Shown piece by piece: positions 21,801 through 29,215 of a stretch of DNA of 64,000 nt (within the stretch, counting starts at the first letter, position 1; every line of letters starts with the position of its first letter). The notes beneath the pieces are model-generated. The model was not told where the DNA came from, searched no databases, and saw only the letters and a list, made by a program, of their open reading frames with translations. This stretch comes from Heligmosomoides polygyrus polygyrus (lineage: Eukaryota; Nematoda; Chromadorea; Rhabditida; Heligmosomidae), in NCBI GenBank assembly GCA_947396885.1, contig OX377204.1, positions 55,601,139 through 55,665,138 of the forward strand, read 5' to 3'. The translations under genes were made by a program, and so were the position numbers.

Positions 21801-24149
21801 CGAATTGTCGATGGACGTATTCGGGATGTCGTCCAGCTTTCCACGAATCAGAGTGGTTTCGTCTCTGGCTGTGGCACTGTTGATGCCATTCACGCTGTTC
21901 GTCTTTTGCTAGAGAAACACCGCGAGAAACAGAAAACGGTGCATTTTGCCTTCCTGGACTTGGAGAAGGCCTTCGACCGCGTCCCGCGAGAAGTTGTATG
22001 GTACGCTTTGCGACGACACGGCGTCCTTGAAGAGCTTATTGAGTGGGTGCGCATTCTCTACTCGTGCCCAATAAGCCGAGTACGAGCACCAGCGGGTACC
22101 TCGATGAGTTTCCGATCTCTGTCGGAGTGCACCAGGGGTCTGCGCTATCCCCACTGCTCTTCGTGGTCGTCATGGATGCAATTACACGAGATCTCCAAAA
22201 GGCAGCTCCCTGAACGTTGCTGTATGCCGATGTCGTCATGTTTGCATGTTAAGACAAAGCCGAACTCGAGCGACAGGCACAGGAATGGTGCGATCGCTTG
22301 GCATTGTCCGGACTCAAGCTAAACCTCAAAAAGACGGAGTACTTGACGACGGATATGAATGAGCTCGGATATATTAAGATCAATGGTGCTGACCTCTCAC
22401 GAGTCACATCTTTCAAGTATCTCGGATCAACAGTTACGCCCGATGGCAGCCTAAAGTTGGAAGTGAATGCGCGCGTATGTGCAGCCTGGTCCAAATTGCG
22501 TTCGTTGACTGGGGTGCTTTGCGACAAGACAATACCTGAGTACCTCAAGTCAAAGGTGTATAGAGCAGTCGTCCGCCCAGTAGCGACGTACGGTGCTGAG
22601 TGCTGGCCTGTGATGAAGGAAATTGAAAGCCGCCTCAATGTAATGGAGACGAAAATGCTAAGGTGGACGGCTGGAGTAACGCGATTGGACCGCGTTCGCA
22701 ATGAAAGAGGACGCCCGAAACAACGTTGGCTAGATACGTTGCATATGGACTTGAAGTTAGCTGGTGTCCATCCCGACCAAGCGTTTGATCGGGAGAAGTG
22801 GCGTCACCAAACCAGAAGAGCGGACGCCGCCACCAAGCGGGACAAACGCTATTGAAAATGATGAGGAGGTCCTAACCACCTTCCCTCGCCCCCGCCCTTC
22901 TCGAACCTGTATGATGCTCGTGTGTAGGCGTGCAAAATCCGAAATATAGTTGGGTTTGTGAAACAGCGGAAATGGTCCCATCCAGAAAAGCCGATATTTA
23001 GTGGATTAGAATTTGTATCTGTGCTACCCTACCCTACCTCAGGGTAGCACACACACAAATTTTTTCCAATTTTTTTGGTCAGGGTAACACACATTTTTTC
23101 CAATTTCGCGGACTAGTAATTCGTAGAGGTTTCCTTTTTTCAACATAATGGCTTTGGTTTGGATGCAAACACCCAAGGAACATTCTCCTCTCTTGAGTGT
23201 CGCATTTTACTCTAGAATTAGCAAATTTTGGACATTTCACACACCCTCTTTCAATATGCATCACCTCTTTCAATATGCGTCACTCATGGAAGATGTCTTT
23301 TCTTGCAAACCTTCAAAAAGAGCGCTTCTCCAGTAACATTATGTGATCAGTCAATTTTGAATGTCTTTTAATACAATAATTGCTCTTCACTTTTGCCTGT
23401 CTTTGAAGAGCCAACTTTTGCAGTGATTTTGGTGTTCAACTTGTTTTGTACTTCTTTGGGCTCAAGAAATGTTCATGTTCATGTTCATGCTAGGAATAGG
23501 AAGCAGAGAAGTGAACGTAGGAACGTAAGTTACAGTTGTGTTCCGCATGTGACTGTGAACCACGCTGCACTCACACAAAAGGTAGTCGCCTCCAGGTGCG
23601 TGAGGGCGACGTAGTAGAGATTGTTCTGGAGGGTGTAGATGAGTGCGGGCACGCACACTTTGAACGTCTCAACTGGGTTCTCGTAGATGGCTTCTTTAAG
23701 CTCTATTATAAACCTGAAAAATCAATGGCTTCGTATGGTGAAGAAGGACAGTATGCTTGAAGTTCCAAGTGCAAGCGAAATCTGAAGAGCGACCACTCAC
23801 TTTAATAAGGACTTCGACGAGCCAATGATTATTACTGTGCATGTTAACAGCTTCACAATCTCCATCATGAAGACGTTGACTGTAGTAAAGAAGACTTCTG
23901 ATTCATGCCGGTAACGTGTATAGCGGGCCAGAAGCGGCATGCTGAAAATCAAGTCTTTCAGGGGAATGAACGTCAAACAAGTCTGACTTTACTTGCCTTG
24001 CCTGCTGAAGGGTCAGCAACACCAGCCCCACATATTTGAATGTTGAGTGGCTCGTCGTAGACGCTGAATTCAAAGTAGATATTTGCAAAGGCTTATGGTA
24101 ACTCTCGCCACTCACAGCTTTCTCGGTTGATGGGGAAATTCGTAGTCAT
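6896..24149 (-). CDS. SLC35A-family nucleotide-sugar transporter, nine exons, complete
   Basis: Exons on the minus strand: 24149-24116, 24063-23997, 23941-23801, 23713-23575, 12900-12795, 12560-12444, 10489-10358, 9878-9757 and 7108-6896. They total 1071 nt (356 aa plus TAG), and every junction keeps phase. Hydrophobic segments recur throughout, as expected for the ten-helix SLC35 fold. Family signatures in order: RYTRYRH, VPALIYTLQNNLYYVALTHL, VAYQMKIFTTAMF, SAFAGVYLEKVLK, NSVGGLLISIVIKYADNILK and a hydrophobic last helix before a cytosolic tail. Such proteins sit in the Golgi or ER membrane and exchange a cytosolic nucleotide sugar (UDP-Gal, UDP-GlcNAc or CMP-Sia type) for the nucleoside monophosphate. 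The substrate cannot be read from sequence. ATG 24149 is chosen because it starts an 11-codon exon with a GTGAGT donor in phase with exon 2. Introns 2 and 5 use GC donors. Confidence 0.93.
7109..9756 (-). other. Intron 8 of the transporter gene
   Basis: The donor GTTGGT follows the codons for KAYAQ. The acceptor is catttag ahead of SIAIIG. Joining them restores the SLC35A block around KYADNI with no missing residue. The 2.6 kb intron contains the fold-back element at 7205-8725 and a 17-base G run. Confidence 0.85.
7205..8725. repeat. Fold-back element with ~350-bp arms inside intron 8
   Basis: 7205-7556 is an imperfect inverted copy of 8404-8725. For example, ccgttaaacccaagg around 7350 faces ccttgagtttaacgac around 8600, and caactgactggttg faces aaccagtcagttg. 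The left arm carries a run of 17 G at 7260-7276. The ~850-base interior shows no coding potential. Confidence 0.8.
10900..11012. repeat. Degenerate 'ggacacttttcaaatcaaatt' iterations
   Basis: Several diverged repeats of a ~21-base unit lie in intron 6 of the transporter gene. The same unit is clean and tandem at 56880-56990, near the end of a palindromic element. This looks like a decayed end of a related element. Confidence 0.55.
11936..12183 (-). repeat. tRNA-headed SINE, copy 2
   Basis: This is about 250 bases matching copy 1 (gtggaggcgatttgaatgcg, ccgatgaacaagtcag, acaagtctggtac) with an internal deletion. It is flanked by taaataaataaata on the right, in intron 6 of the transporter gene. 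Confidence 0.7.
12561..12794 (-). promoter_or_regulatory. GC-AG intron 5 of the transporter gene
   Basis: The exon ends ...VLVI with ATAG, followed by GCAAGT rather than GT. The acceptor is tgttcag. Splicing here gives GGA and the family-typical continuation VIGVVDVQL. No GT donor nearby keeps the frame. AG|GCAAGT is the standard context of GC donors. Confidence 0.85.
13457..13519. repeat. Perfect 28-bp-arm hairpin
   Basis: Bases 13457-13484 are exactly complementary to 13492-13519, with a 7-base loop (cgtttct). The hairpin lies in intron 4 of the transporter gene. Its perfect arms suggest recent origin or maintenance. Confidence 0.9.
13900..14562 (+). pseudogene. CR1/Jockey-like LINE, 3' end
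   Basis: One frame reads KKKDIYAIEKVRNNFTRKLL, then KYLGLPSLDSRRRVFDICLV. This matches the post-RT region of CR1/Jockey-type LINEs (form DI..IE.VQR.FT, LGLPSLE.RR...DL). It ends in an AATAATAATAAT tail at 14538-14561. The endonuclease and RT core are absent, so this is a 5'-truncated insertion. A second, longer member of a similar group is at 45068-47267. Confidence 0.7.
15284..16905 (-). pseudogene. LINE reverse transcriptase (hookworm-type), 5'-truncated and frameshifted
   Basis: Read on the minus strand, the frames give KRTAPGPDRIRLEHLKNLPP, GDVHDIGNYRPICLLSVVYK, LTFIDLKKAFDS (RT motif A), then a TAG after ISPF. There follow VRHGDTISPKLFSATLEN (motif B) and LRFADDIVLITPS (motif C, intact FADD). 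The C-terminal part has KIRWAGHVMRF and GRPPTRWSDFF. The 3' end is a TGATACAGGTGA-type tail. No endonuclease domain is left. One stop and at least two frameshifts make it inactive. The same family occurs at 28525-29062 and 60354-60988. It abuts the palindrome at 16906. Confidence 0.9.
16906..19945. repeat. 3.04 kb near-complete palindrome (fold-back element)
   Basis: The left end cgcaaaaatagcggcgcaaa is the complement of the right end at 19945. Complementarity continues through about 1.3 kb arms to a centre near 18240-18400. The arms differ by a 319-base TTAA-flanked insert in the right arm (18847-19165) and by a ~150-base tandem duplication in the left arm (17325-17420 repeated at 17475-17550, ending in 15 G). 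No transposase is seen. A disrupted relative lies at 55158-64000. Confidence 0.92.
18847..19165. mobile_element. 319-bp MITE flanked by TTAA (piggyBac-like target)
   Basis: TTAA at 18843-18846 and 19166-19169 flanks ends cacattcgcgacg and cgtcgcgaatgag, which are inverted with one mismatch over 13 bases. The opposite palindrome arm shows the empty site, with a single TTAA in ggccttaaaatgcg near 17795. This proves insertion into the palindrome. The insert carries three copies of a 20-base near-palindrome (gtccactcatatgtgtggac) at 18917, 19087 and 19130. It encodes no protein. Confidence 0.85.
20069..21100 (+). pseudogene. RTE endonuclease segment (343 codons)
   Basis: After about 95 poorly defined residues comes the APE-like endonuclease: TLNVGKLTGRS (Asn strand), FCAVQETGW (metal-binding Glu), SAYAPQTG, GDLNGHVG (catalytic Asp/Asn), QIDYVLVRR and the final TQHRPLI, where the catalytic His lies. 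This enzyme nicks target DNA to prime reverse transcription. The frame stops at TAG 21098-21100, before the RT. In related elements endonuclease and RT form one polyprotein, so this stop and the following frameshift are inactivating. Confidence 0.9.
21255..22322 (+). pseudogene. RTE reverse transcriptase segment
   Basis: The frame shows KMKSGKATGPDDLPADLWKS, NYRPI-like SYRPIRLLSHTMKIFERIVD, GFVSGCGTVDAIHAVRLLLE and FLDLEKAFDRVPREVVWYAL (motif A). A frameshift near 22110 separates motif B (VGVHQGSALSPLLFVVVMDA) into another frame. The catalytic motif reads LYADVVMFA instead of the usual YADDV, so the second active-site Asp is replaced by Val. The sister copy at 57058-59247 keeps YADDV. Confidence 0.9.
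22298..22855 (+). pseudogene. RTE C-terminal segment (185 codons)
   Basis: Motifs include LSGLKLNLKKTEYLTTDMNE, FKYLGSTVTPDG, SKVYRAVVRPVATYGAECWP and, at the end, GRPKQRWLDTLHMDLKLAGV. It closes with ATKRDKRY. TRLDRVRN runs directly into ERGRPKQRW. The copy at 57058-59247 keeps a RLRWYGHVLCGK block there, so this copy has lost roughly 120 bases. Confidence 0.85.
22863..23574. other. Remainder of intron 4, minor repeats only
   Basis: This contains a 10-base inverted repeat gtgctaccct/agggtagcac (23018-23053) and a two-fold ~35-base repeat ending cacacattttttccaattt. No coding sequence was recognised. Confidence 0.4.
23942..23996 (-). promoter_or_regulatory. GC-AG intron 2 of the transporter gene (55 bp)
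   Basis: Exon 2 ends CAG CAG GCA AG, followed by GCAAGTA. The acceptor is gattttcag, then C ATG CCG CTT. Splicing at GC gives LQQAS-MPLLARYTRY. The alternative GT two codons on would give a frame with a stop within 13 codons. Confidence 0.88.
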
Positions 24150-24837
24150 TTGTCTCGCAGTTCAGCTTGCGTCCTGAACCGGGTCTGCCACGTGCAGAAG
24201 CACCTCAAAAACTACTAGCGACACAGATTATCACCCAGAAGGATACAGGATACATGATGAAGTAGCACCGATCCTACGCTTCACAATGTTATTATGACAA
24301 GAGGAACAGAGATAGTTAAATAGATAGACAAGGGCAATGATGGTGGATTTCAGAGGAATTCAACCAGTAAGTTATCATTTAAACAGAGTCCTGAAACACG
24401 TGATCATAGTCTTCAGATAGACAGTCGGAACAGATTCCGCTCCTTTTGAAAATTACTCTGCTCGTTGGGGGTGCATCCAAATATCCACCTCCTTTATCAC
24501 ATTTGGAATCTTGAATATCCATGCCGGAACAAGGTCATTATGTCGGCGTTAGAAGTCAGTCTGCTTGGTATAGGTAGAGTGCTTAACTGCGAAGTTGTGG
24601 TAGAAACGCGGCACTTATTCGATTTTATATGGAAACCGAGGTCGCGGCGGTACTGGAAGATCGAAGCAGCCCAACATGTCCTTCACTCTTTGATTTCAGA
24701 AGTGGACGCCATATGTTTCGGGCACACATAGTCACCTGCACAGGCCTCACAAACTGCGTTGCTATCTGGATGATGGGCCTTCTTTTCTACTTGTATGGAG
24801 TCGTGTAGGGTAGCGCCTTGAAGTCTTGGTGTGTTTT
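24150..24837. promoter_or_regulatory. Presumed upstream region of the transporter gene
   Basis: This precedes ATG 24149 on the minus strand. No TATA box, spliced-leader acceptor or other promoter signal could be fixed. Up to the fold-back element at 24838 no other coding sequence was recognised. Confidence 0.35.
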
Positions 24838-25971
24838 AGGTTGTACCATAAGTACCCGCCGTTTTTTCAACGATTCTTTCACTGGCGGTCTCTTGAATAG
24901 CGCTATACAGCATTCGAAAGAGATTTGCTCTATCAGAACATGTATTGCATTTCTTTTCTCATCCTGAATTTTGTCAATTTTTAGGTCGTTAAAATCGAAA
25001 GTGAAAAAGTGAAAAGTAGCCATTTGCGCACTTGTCTCTCCGCATAGATTCGGAATTTTTCGTGCAGTTTTTATAGCAATTAGAAGGAAATGCCTTCTTC
25101 TACAAGAACAGTGCTGGTCCTATTTGCTCATTTGTCCTTTACTGATTTTAGGTCATCAAATTGGGACGTCCGACTTTTCCGTCCGAATTTTTACCGACAG
25201 CTCGGTTCTGTAGTTGAACTTTTTTGCTTGGTGTTATATGTCGTTCGAGAGAGGATGTCTTGCTCTATAAGCAGTCTGTCTTGAGCAGCTTTACATGACG
25301 AGTGATACGACACTGGAAAGTGCATGTCCTGTTCTACCAGAATATAGAATTAGGATTTGTTCTTTAGCAATTTAAATTTTTGCAAATTTTCAGATCATCA
25401 AAATGGAGCAGTGCCAGGTCGACAAGGATGAGCACTTTTGGCTTGCACTTCTGTGCAGAAATCGTTGAATATGTCTGTATGATGAATGAACATCAGGAAC
25501 CAGCGAGTGACGATTGCTGCCGGCTTGCTTGTCCGTCATCATTCACGAAACGGGCATATTCAACAATTTTTGCATAGAATGTAAATGGCGATGAAAAATA
25601 GTGTTTGTACGGTCAACCAGGGTTCTAGTGCTTTCGCCGCACTAGTTGAAAGCACAGAGAAGAAGGTTCCAAAAATGCTCATTCTTGCCGATCTGGCACC
25701 GCTCCATTTTGATGACCTTAAAATTAGTAAAACTTTAAATGGTCGAAGAAGAAATCATGTATTGTGATAGAACAAGACATGCACTTTCGAGTGTCATATC
25801 ACGTCATATAAAACTGAGCAAGACAGACTGAACAAGGAGAAGGAGTTGTTGGTGAAGATAATTTTTCTGTTTTTGGAATTTTGTTGATACTCGACAGAAA
25901 TCAGCATGAGCCAGTAAATGCGACACAAACTCTTATAGAGCAAGATATTCTCTTTTGAACGACATATAACA

Positions 25972-26815
25972 TGACACCCGAGGTAAGCTACAAAATTGGT
26001 TCCGCCAAGATTCAGAACTAAAATACGTAGAGACTTCTTTGTCTACCGATCGATAAACAAATTCAGCAGTTTTTTCAAAACATCATCCATTCCATTGAAA
26101 CTGTTTCTCTTCAAGTCGCTGGTGACAAAGCTCCTAAATGAGTCATCAGTTTAAACAAGCCGCCATTTGAGTGTTGCCCAATAGTGACGATTTGTAATTT
26201 GATCGAACGCAACATCCACACCTCGTGGGACCGATCAGCACCCACCCGTATCCGGGATGAGCTGGCCGCTGATATCAGCATGGGACCAGTTAAGCTGATG
26301 GTCTTGGTAGAAACAATTCAAATCAGTTTCTTTAAGCCTCAATTGGCTGGTATCGAGGTTGTAAGCTGTCACAACGATGTTTTGTTGCAACTGATTTGAA
26401 TTGTTTCTATCAAGACCATCAGCTTAACTGGTCCCATGCTGATATCAGCGGCCAGCTCATCCCGGATACGGGTGGGTGCTGATCGGTCCCACGAGGTGTG
26501 GATGTTGCGTTCGATCAAACGGCGCCGGTGGTGTAATGGCTTAGAGCATTCCCGCCCGGTCAGAGGGGGGGGGGGGTGCGGGTTCGAGTCCCGCCTGGCG
26601 CTAGAAGTTTTGATCGCAACAAAACATCGTTGTGACAGCCTACAACCTCGATACCAGCCTTGAGGCTTAAAGAAACTGATTTGATTTGTAATTTGCCCAT
26701 TCACTGTTCTACCTTACCGTTATTTATCTCTGGTCTTGTAATGTTATCCTTTTGTTGTTATCCTTTTGTTTTCACGATTTGCATGTGCACTCTGCTCAAG
26801 TCAATAAACAAATAA
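25972..26815 (+). mobile_element. 844-bp insert with 8-bp duplication, containing tRNA-derived palindrome
   Basis: ATATAACA flanks it at 25964-25971 and 26816-26823. The other palindrome arm carries the site once (cttggtgttatatgtcg), supporting insertion. Inside, 26204-26330 is inverted at 26388-26515. A tRNA-like sequence follows, then a block complementary to the loop. The right end is A-rich (tcaataaacaaataa), which would fit a retroposed SINE-like unit. Confidence 0.65.
26522..26601 (+). repeat. tRNA-derived sequence (pseudo-tRNA)
   Basis: The ends gcgccgg and ctggcgc pair over 7 bp as an acceptor stem. gcgggttcgagtcccgc is a perfect T arm with B box, and tggtgtaatggcttagagc resembles the A box. 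The region where the anticodon arm should be is cccgcccggtcagag plus 12 G and does not form a proper arm. Related copies lie at 34471-34526 and 42303-42372, which points to a mobile tRNA-derived repeat rather than a working tRNA. Confidence 0.7.
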
Positions 26816-27172
26816 ATATAACACCGAGCAAAAAAGTCCTACCAAGAGCAGGAGTTTCGGTAAAAGTTCGAACGGAAAAGTCCGACGTCCTAATTTGATG
26901 GCCTAAAATTGCTGTAAAAACTGCGCAAAAATTCCTAACCTAAGCGTAGAGGACAAGTGCGCAAATGGCTACTTTTTCACTTTTTCACTTTTCACTTTAA
27001 CGACCTAAAAATTGACAAAATTCAGGATGAAAAAAGATATTCAATACATGTTCTGATAGACCAAATTCATTCTCTTTCGAATGCTTATAGCGCTAATCAG
27101 GAGACCGCCGGCGAAATCCGCAATGAATCGTTGAAAAAACGGCGGGGACTTATGGGACAACCCAATATTTTG

Positions 27173-27534
27173 GCAGAGCAAAGCAATTCTTCGAGATCAT
27201 TTACTTTAACACCACAATAGGAACAGCCGACCAGAATACTTACGAGTATCTGTGGTTGCATTCACGACACATATTTACCTAGCAGAAACGCGGCTAGCAA
27301 AAAGTATAGACGCTGCTTTTAACTTCGCAGTCATGTGCGCGTTCTTGATCCTGTTTTGATAGCCGGATAAAATACGTGCGACAAAATACTGTGATACGGA
27401 AAATGAGCAGTTCAGGCCAAAGGAAGGACTGAAGTCGCTTCAGTAATATTCAGCTCCTGCCGAGGTTGTCAACAACTCTTCTTTACGAACGTCGTTTTCG
27501 ACAAAATCGTCTTTGTTAAGACCTGAAAGGAGCC
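27173..27534. other. Unannotated stretch
   Basis: Nothing recognised in about 360 bases beyond the fold-back element. Confidence 0.3.
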
Positions 27535-27678
27535 CTAAATTTTTGGAACTGCAAGGTCAAAAACATCTCCACCTTGACCGGTAATGAACCAAGAGTGTCC
27601 GGTAGAGATAACATTGACCCGACTTAGTTTACCCGTGTCGAGCTCGATTTCGACGCGCTTCGTGCTCAACGAGAATGG
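27535..27678 (-). CDS. Candidate terminal exon of an unknown gene
   Basis: On the minus strand, after the possible acceptor gccaaatag, 47 codons run to TAG and include KRVEIELDTGKLSRVNVIST and WFITGQGGDVFDLAVPKI. The composition (acidic/hydrophobic alternation, Gly turns) looks like real protein and the upstream TAG would be removed by splicing. No partner exon was found and I do not recognise the family. It may be an isolated relic. Confidence 0.3.
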   Translation of the reverse strand, partial: PFSLSTKRVEIELDTGKLSRVNVISTGHSWFITGQGGDVFDLAVPKI

Positions 27679-28524
27679 CTATTTGGCAGGACAACGTACA
27701 TACATATGTACCTGATTCCTCTCGCGCCTATTCATGCGAGCCCTTCCTTGTCCCTGCCTTACACATGCTGGGAGTCACAGCGCGCCCTACGTCTGAAGGA
27801 TGATCCGGCACTGCTGGTATGATGATTATCCTGGACCTGCCTCTTCGGTAGAATTTCTCTCTGTACTAGTCGCTCGAATGCCTAATCTGAGTGTTCGAAA
27901 AAGGTATTCAGCCTTCGCCTGGATCATTTTGCGTCAACTATATGCACCAAGGGTAGTGGCCTGAGTAACCCCCAAGGATGGCCGGTTTATCAGTTATCTT
28001 ATCCAGTTTTCAGGAAGTTTTGACCTGTTCGTTTTGTTGTTCGCTATCCGGTGGTTTTTCAGCCGGATAATGAACGAAACCCACCGGAGCTGAAAGCCAC
28101 CGGATAAGGAGCAACAAATTAGCTGAATCCTAGGTTTGTAGTGGTGATGGGTGAACTATGTAGACGGTGCTTTACGATCGTAACAATGGTCGTCAGAGAC
28201 AACAGACGTCATTCAAAACCAGAAGCGTTAGCTGAGGCATTTACTCATTCAGAAATTGGTTAAAAGGTTTCAAAAATGCTTTCTTTCCATTCTTTCAGAC
28301 TTGCTAAAAATGTACCATACATGTATGAGGCCTACTAAACATAGAATTGTCCACTCGTTTCAAATCGTGTGCAGACCAAGAAGGCATGCAAATTGCTAGT
28401 AGCGACCGATAGAAGTGTAGGACGTGTCGCAACCTGGGAAGAAATCTACCCCGATCTTTGCGTCGTGTCATTTGTGGCTCAATGATTGCAGTGTGTTCGA
28501 CTTGATTGCATGCGGTAGAGATAT
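27679..28524. other. Intergenic, minor 'ttatccgg' repeats
   Basis: Short inverted blocks tatccggtgg / ccaccggata occur near 28050-28105. Similar 'cgttatccg' words recur at 29815-29890. No coding sequence was recognised. Confidence 0.35.
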
Positions 28525-29062
28525 CCCTCTCGCTTTCAAGAGCGTCGAAGAAGTCGCGAAGAAGACGAAGAACGTCCGACTCCGTGTCCACCTATTCGAC
28601 TCTACTGTTCTTCCTGCCCTAACATCCGCCTCAGAAACCTGGGCTATACGAAAGCAGGATGAACACGCGATCAGCGTCGCGCAGCGTGACACGACTCACG
28701 CAAGTGAGAGAAGGCCTCCGGAGTTCCGAGCTTCGCCGACGTTCGAAGATCAGAGACGCTGTCGCGTGGGCCAAGTTGTCGAAAATTAGGTGGGCCGGCC
28801 ACGTAATGCGCTTCGCAGACACCCGCTGGACAAGAGCCGTTACCGACTGGATTCCGCGGCATGTCAAAAGAACACCGGGACGCCCACCAACGCGTTGGTC
28901 GGACTTCTTCCCTGAACGACCGATATGACGCTCTTCGTGTCCCTTGAGCGAGGAGAATCCATTGGACCACTTGGCACGCGACAGGGACGAATGGAGACGC
29001 TGCTGGCGCCCGCTCGAGCAACTCGATGATCAACGGGACGACAGGTGATACAGGTGATAAAG
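28525..29062 (+). pseudogene. LINE 3' fragment (same family as 15284-16905)
   Basis: Plus-strand frames give EEVAKKTKNVRLRVHLFDST, TRLTQVREGLRSSELRRRSK, KIRWAGHVMRF and RTPGRPPTRWSDFF. They closely match the C-terminal region of the LINE at 15284-16905. It ends in the same tail (caggtgatacaggtgataaa). Frameshifts separate the blocks. It lacks the RT core. Confidence 0.85.
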
Positions 29063-29151
29063 TTATCACTCTAGCGATATGCTGCTGTGAATCATCGAAC
29101 AAATACCCCAGTAAAGCAATGAATGCAAGCAAAAGTGAAATAGGTTTAATC

Positions 29152-29215
29152 CATATACACAGAGTCATCGAAGATTTAATCCAGATACACAGAGTCATCG
29201 AATTCTGCATTAAAA
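29152..29215. repeat. Two-fold 32-bp tandem repeat
   Basis: tttaatccatatacacagag and tttaatccagatacacagag each continue tcatcgaa, in direct tandem just past the LINE tail. Confidence 0.75.

Larger units (their letters stand above)
20047..22862 (+). mobile_element. RTE-type non-LTR retrotransposon, nearly full length
   Basis: The element is flanked by the 15-base direct repeat ggaggtcctaaccac at 20032-20046 and 22863-22877, a target-site duplication. It encodes an apurinic-type endonuclease, an RT and a C-terminal domain in three broken frames. It sits in intron 4 of the transporter gene on the opposite strand. A 5'-truncated relative is at 57058-59247. Confidence 0.9.
12901..23574 (-). other. 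10.7 kb intron 4 of the transporter gene, filled with transposons
   Basis: The donor GTGAGT follows the codons for ATTFC, and the acceptor cccgtttag precedes VAYQMKIF. In SLC35A proteins these residues are contiguous (form DAATF.V.YQLKI), so the intron is inferred from family alignment. It contains a CR1-like LINE end, a LINE RT, a 3.0 kb palindrome, a TTAA-flanked MITE and an RTE element. The other early introns of this gene are 52-87 bases. Confidence 0.85.
24838..27172. repeat. Fold-back element interrupted by an 844-bp insert
   Basis: 24838-25245 is complementary to 26824-27172, and 25240-25610 to 25640-25971. Together these form one palindrome with its centre near 25615. The right arm is split at 25971/26816 by a separate insertion. 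Matching arm blocks include catcaaaatggagcagtgcc (25397) against the minus-strand copy at about 25715, and agccatttgcgcacttgtc in both outer arms. No protein is encoded. Confidence 0.85.

Noticed and set aside
24787..25023. Paired ORFs at 24787-25023 (minus) and 26957-27220 (plus) as a gene duplicate
   Set aside because: They are the two arms of one fold-back element. The translation is low-complexity and differs by indels that break the frame.
26522..26601. Functional tRNA gene
   Set aside because: Acceptor stem and T arm are good, but the anticodon arm is replaced by a G run and related copies are scattered with shared flanks, so it is a mobile tRNA-derived repeat.
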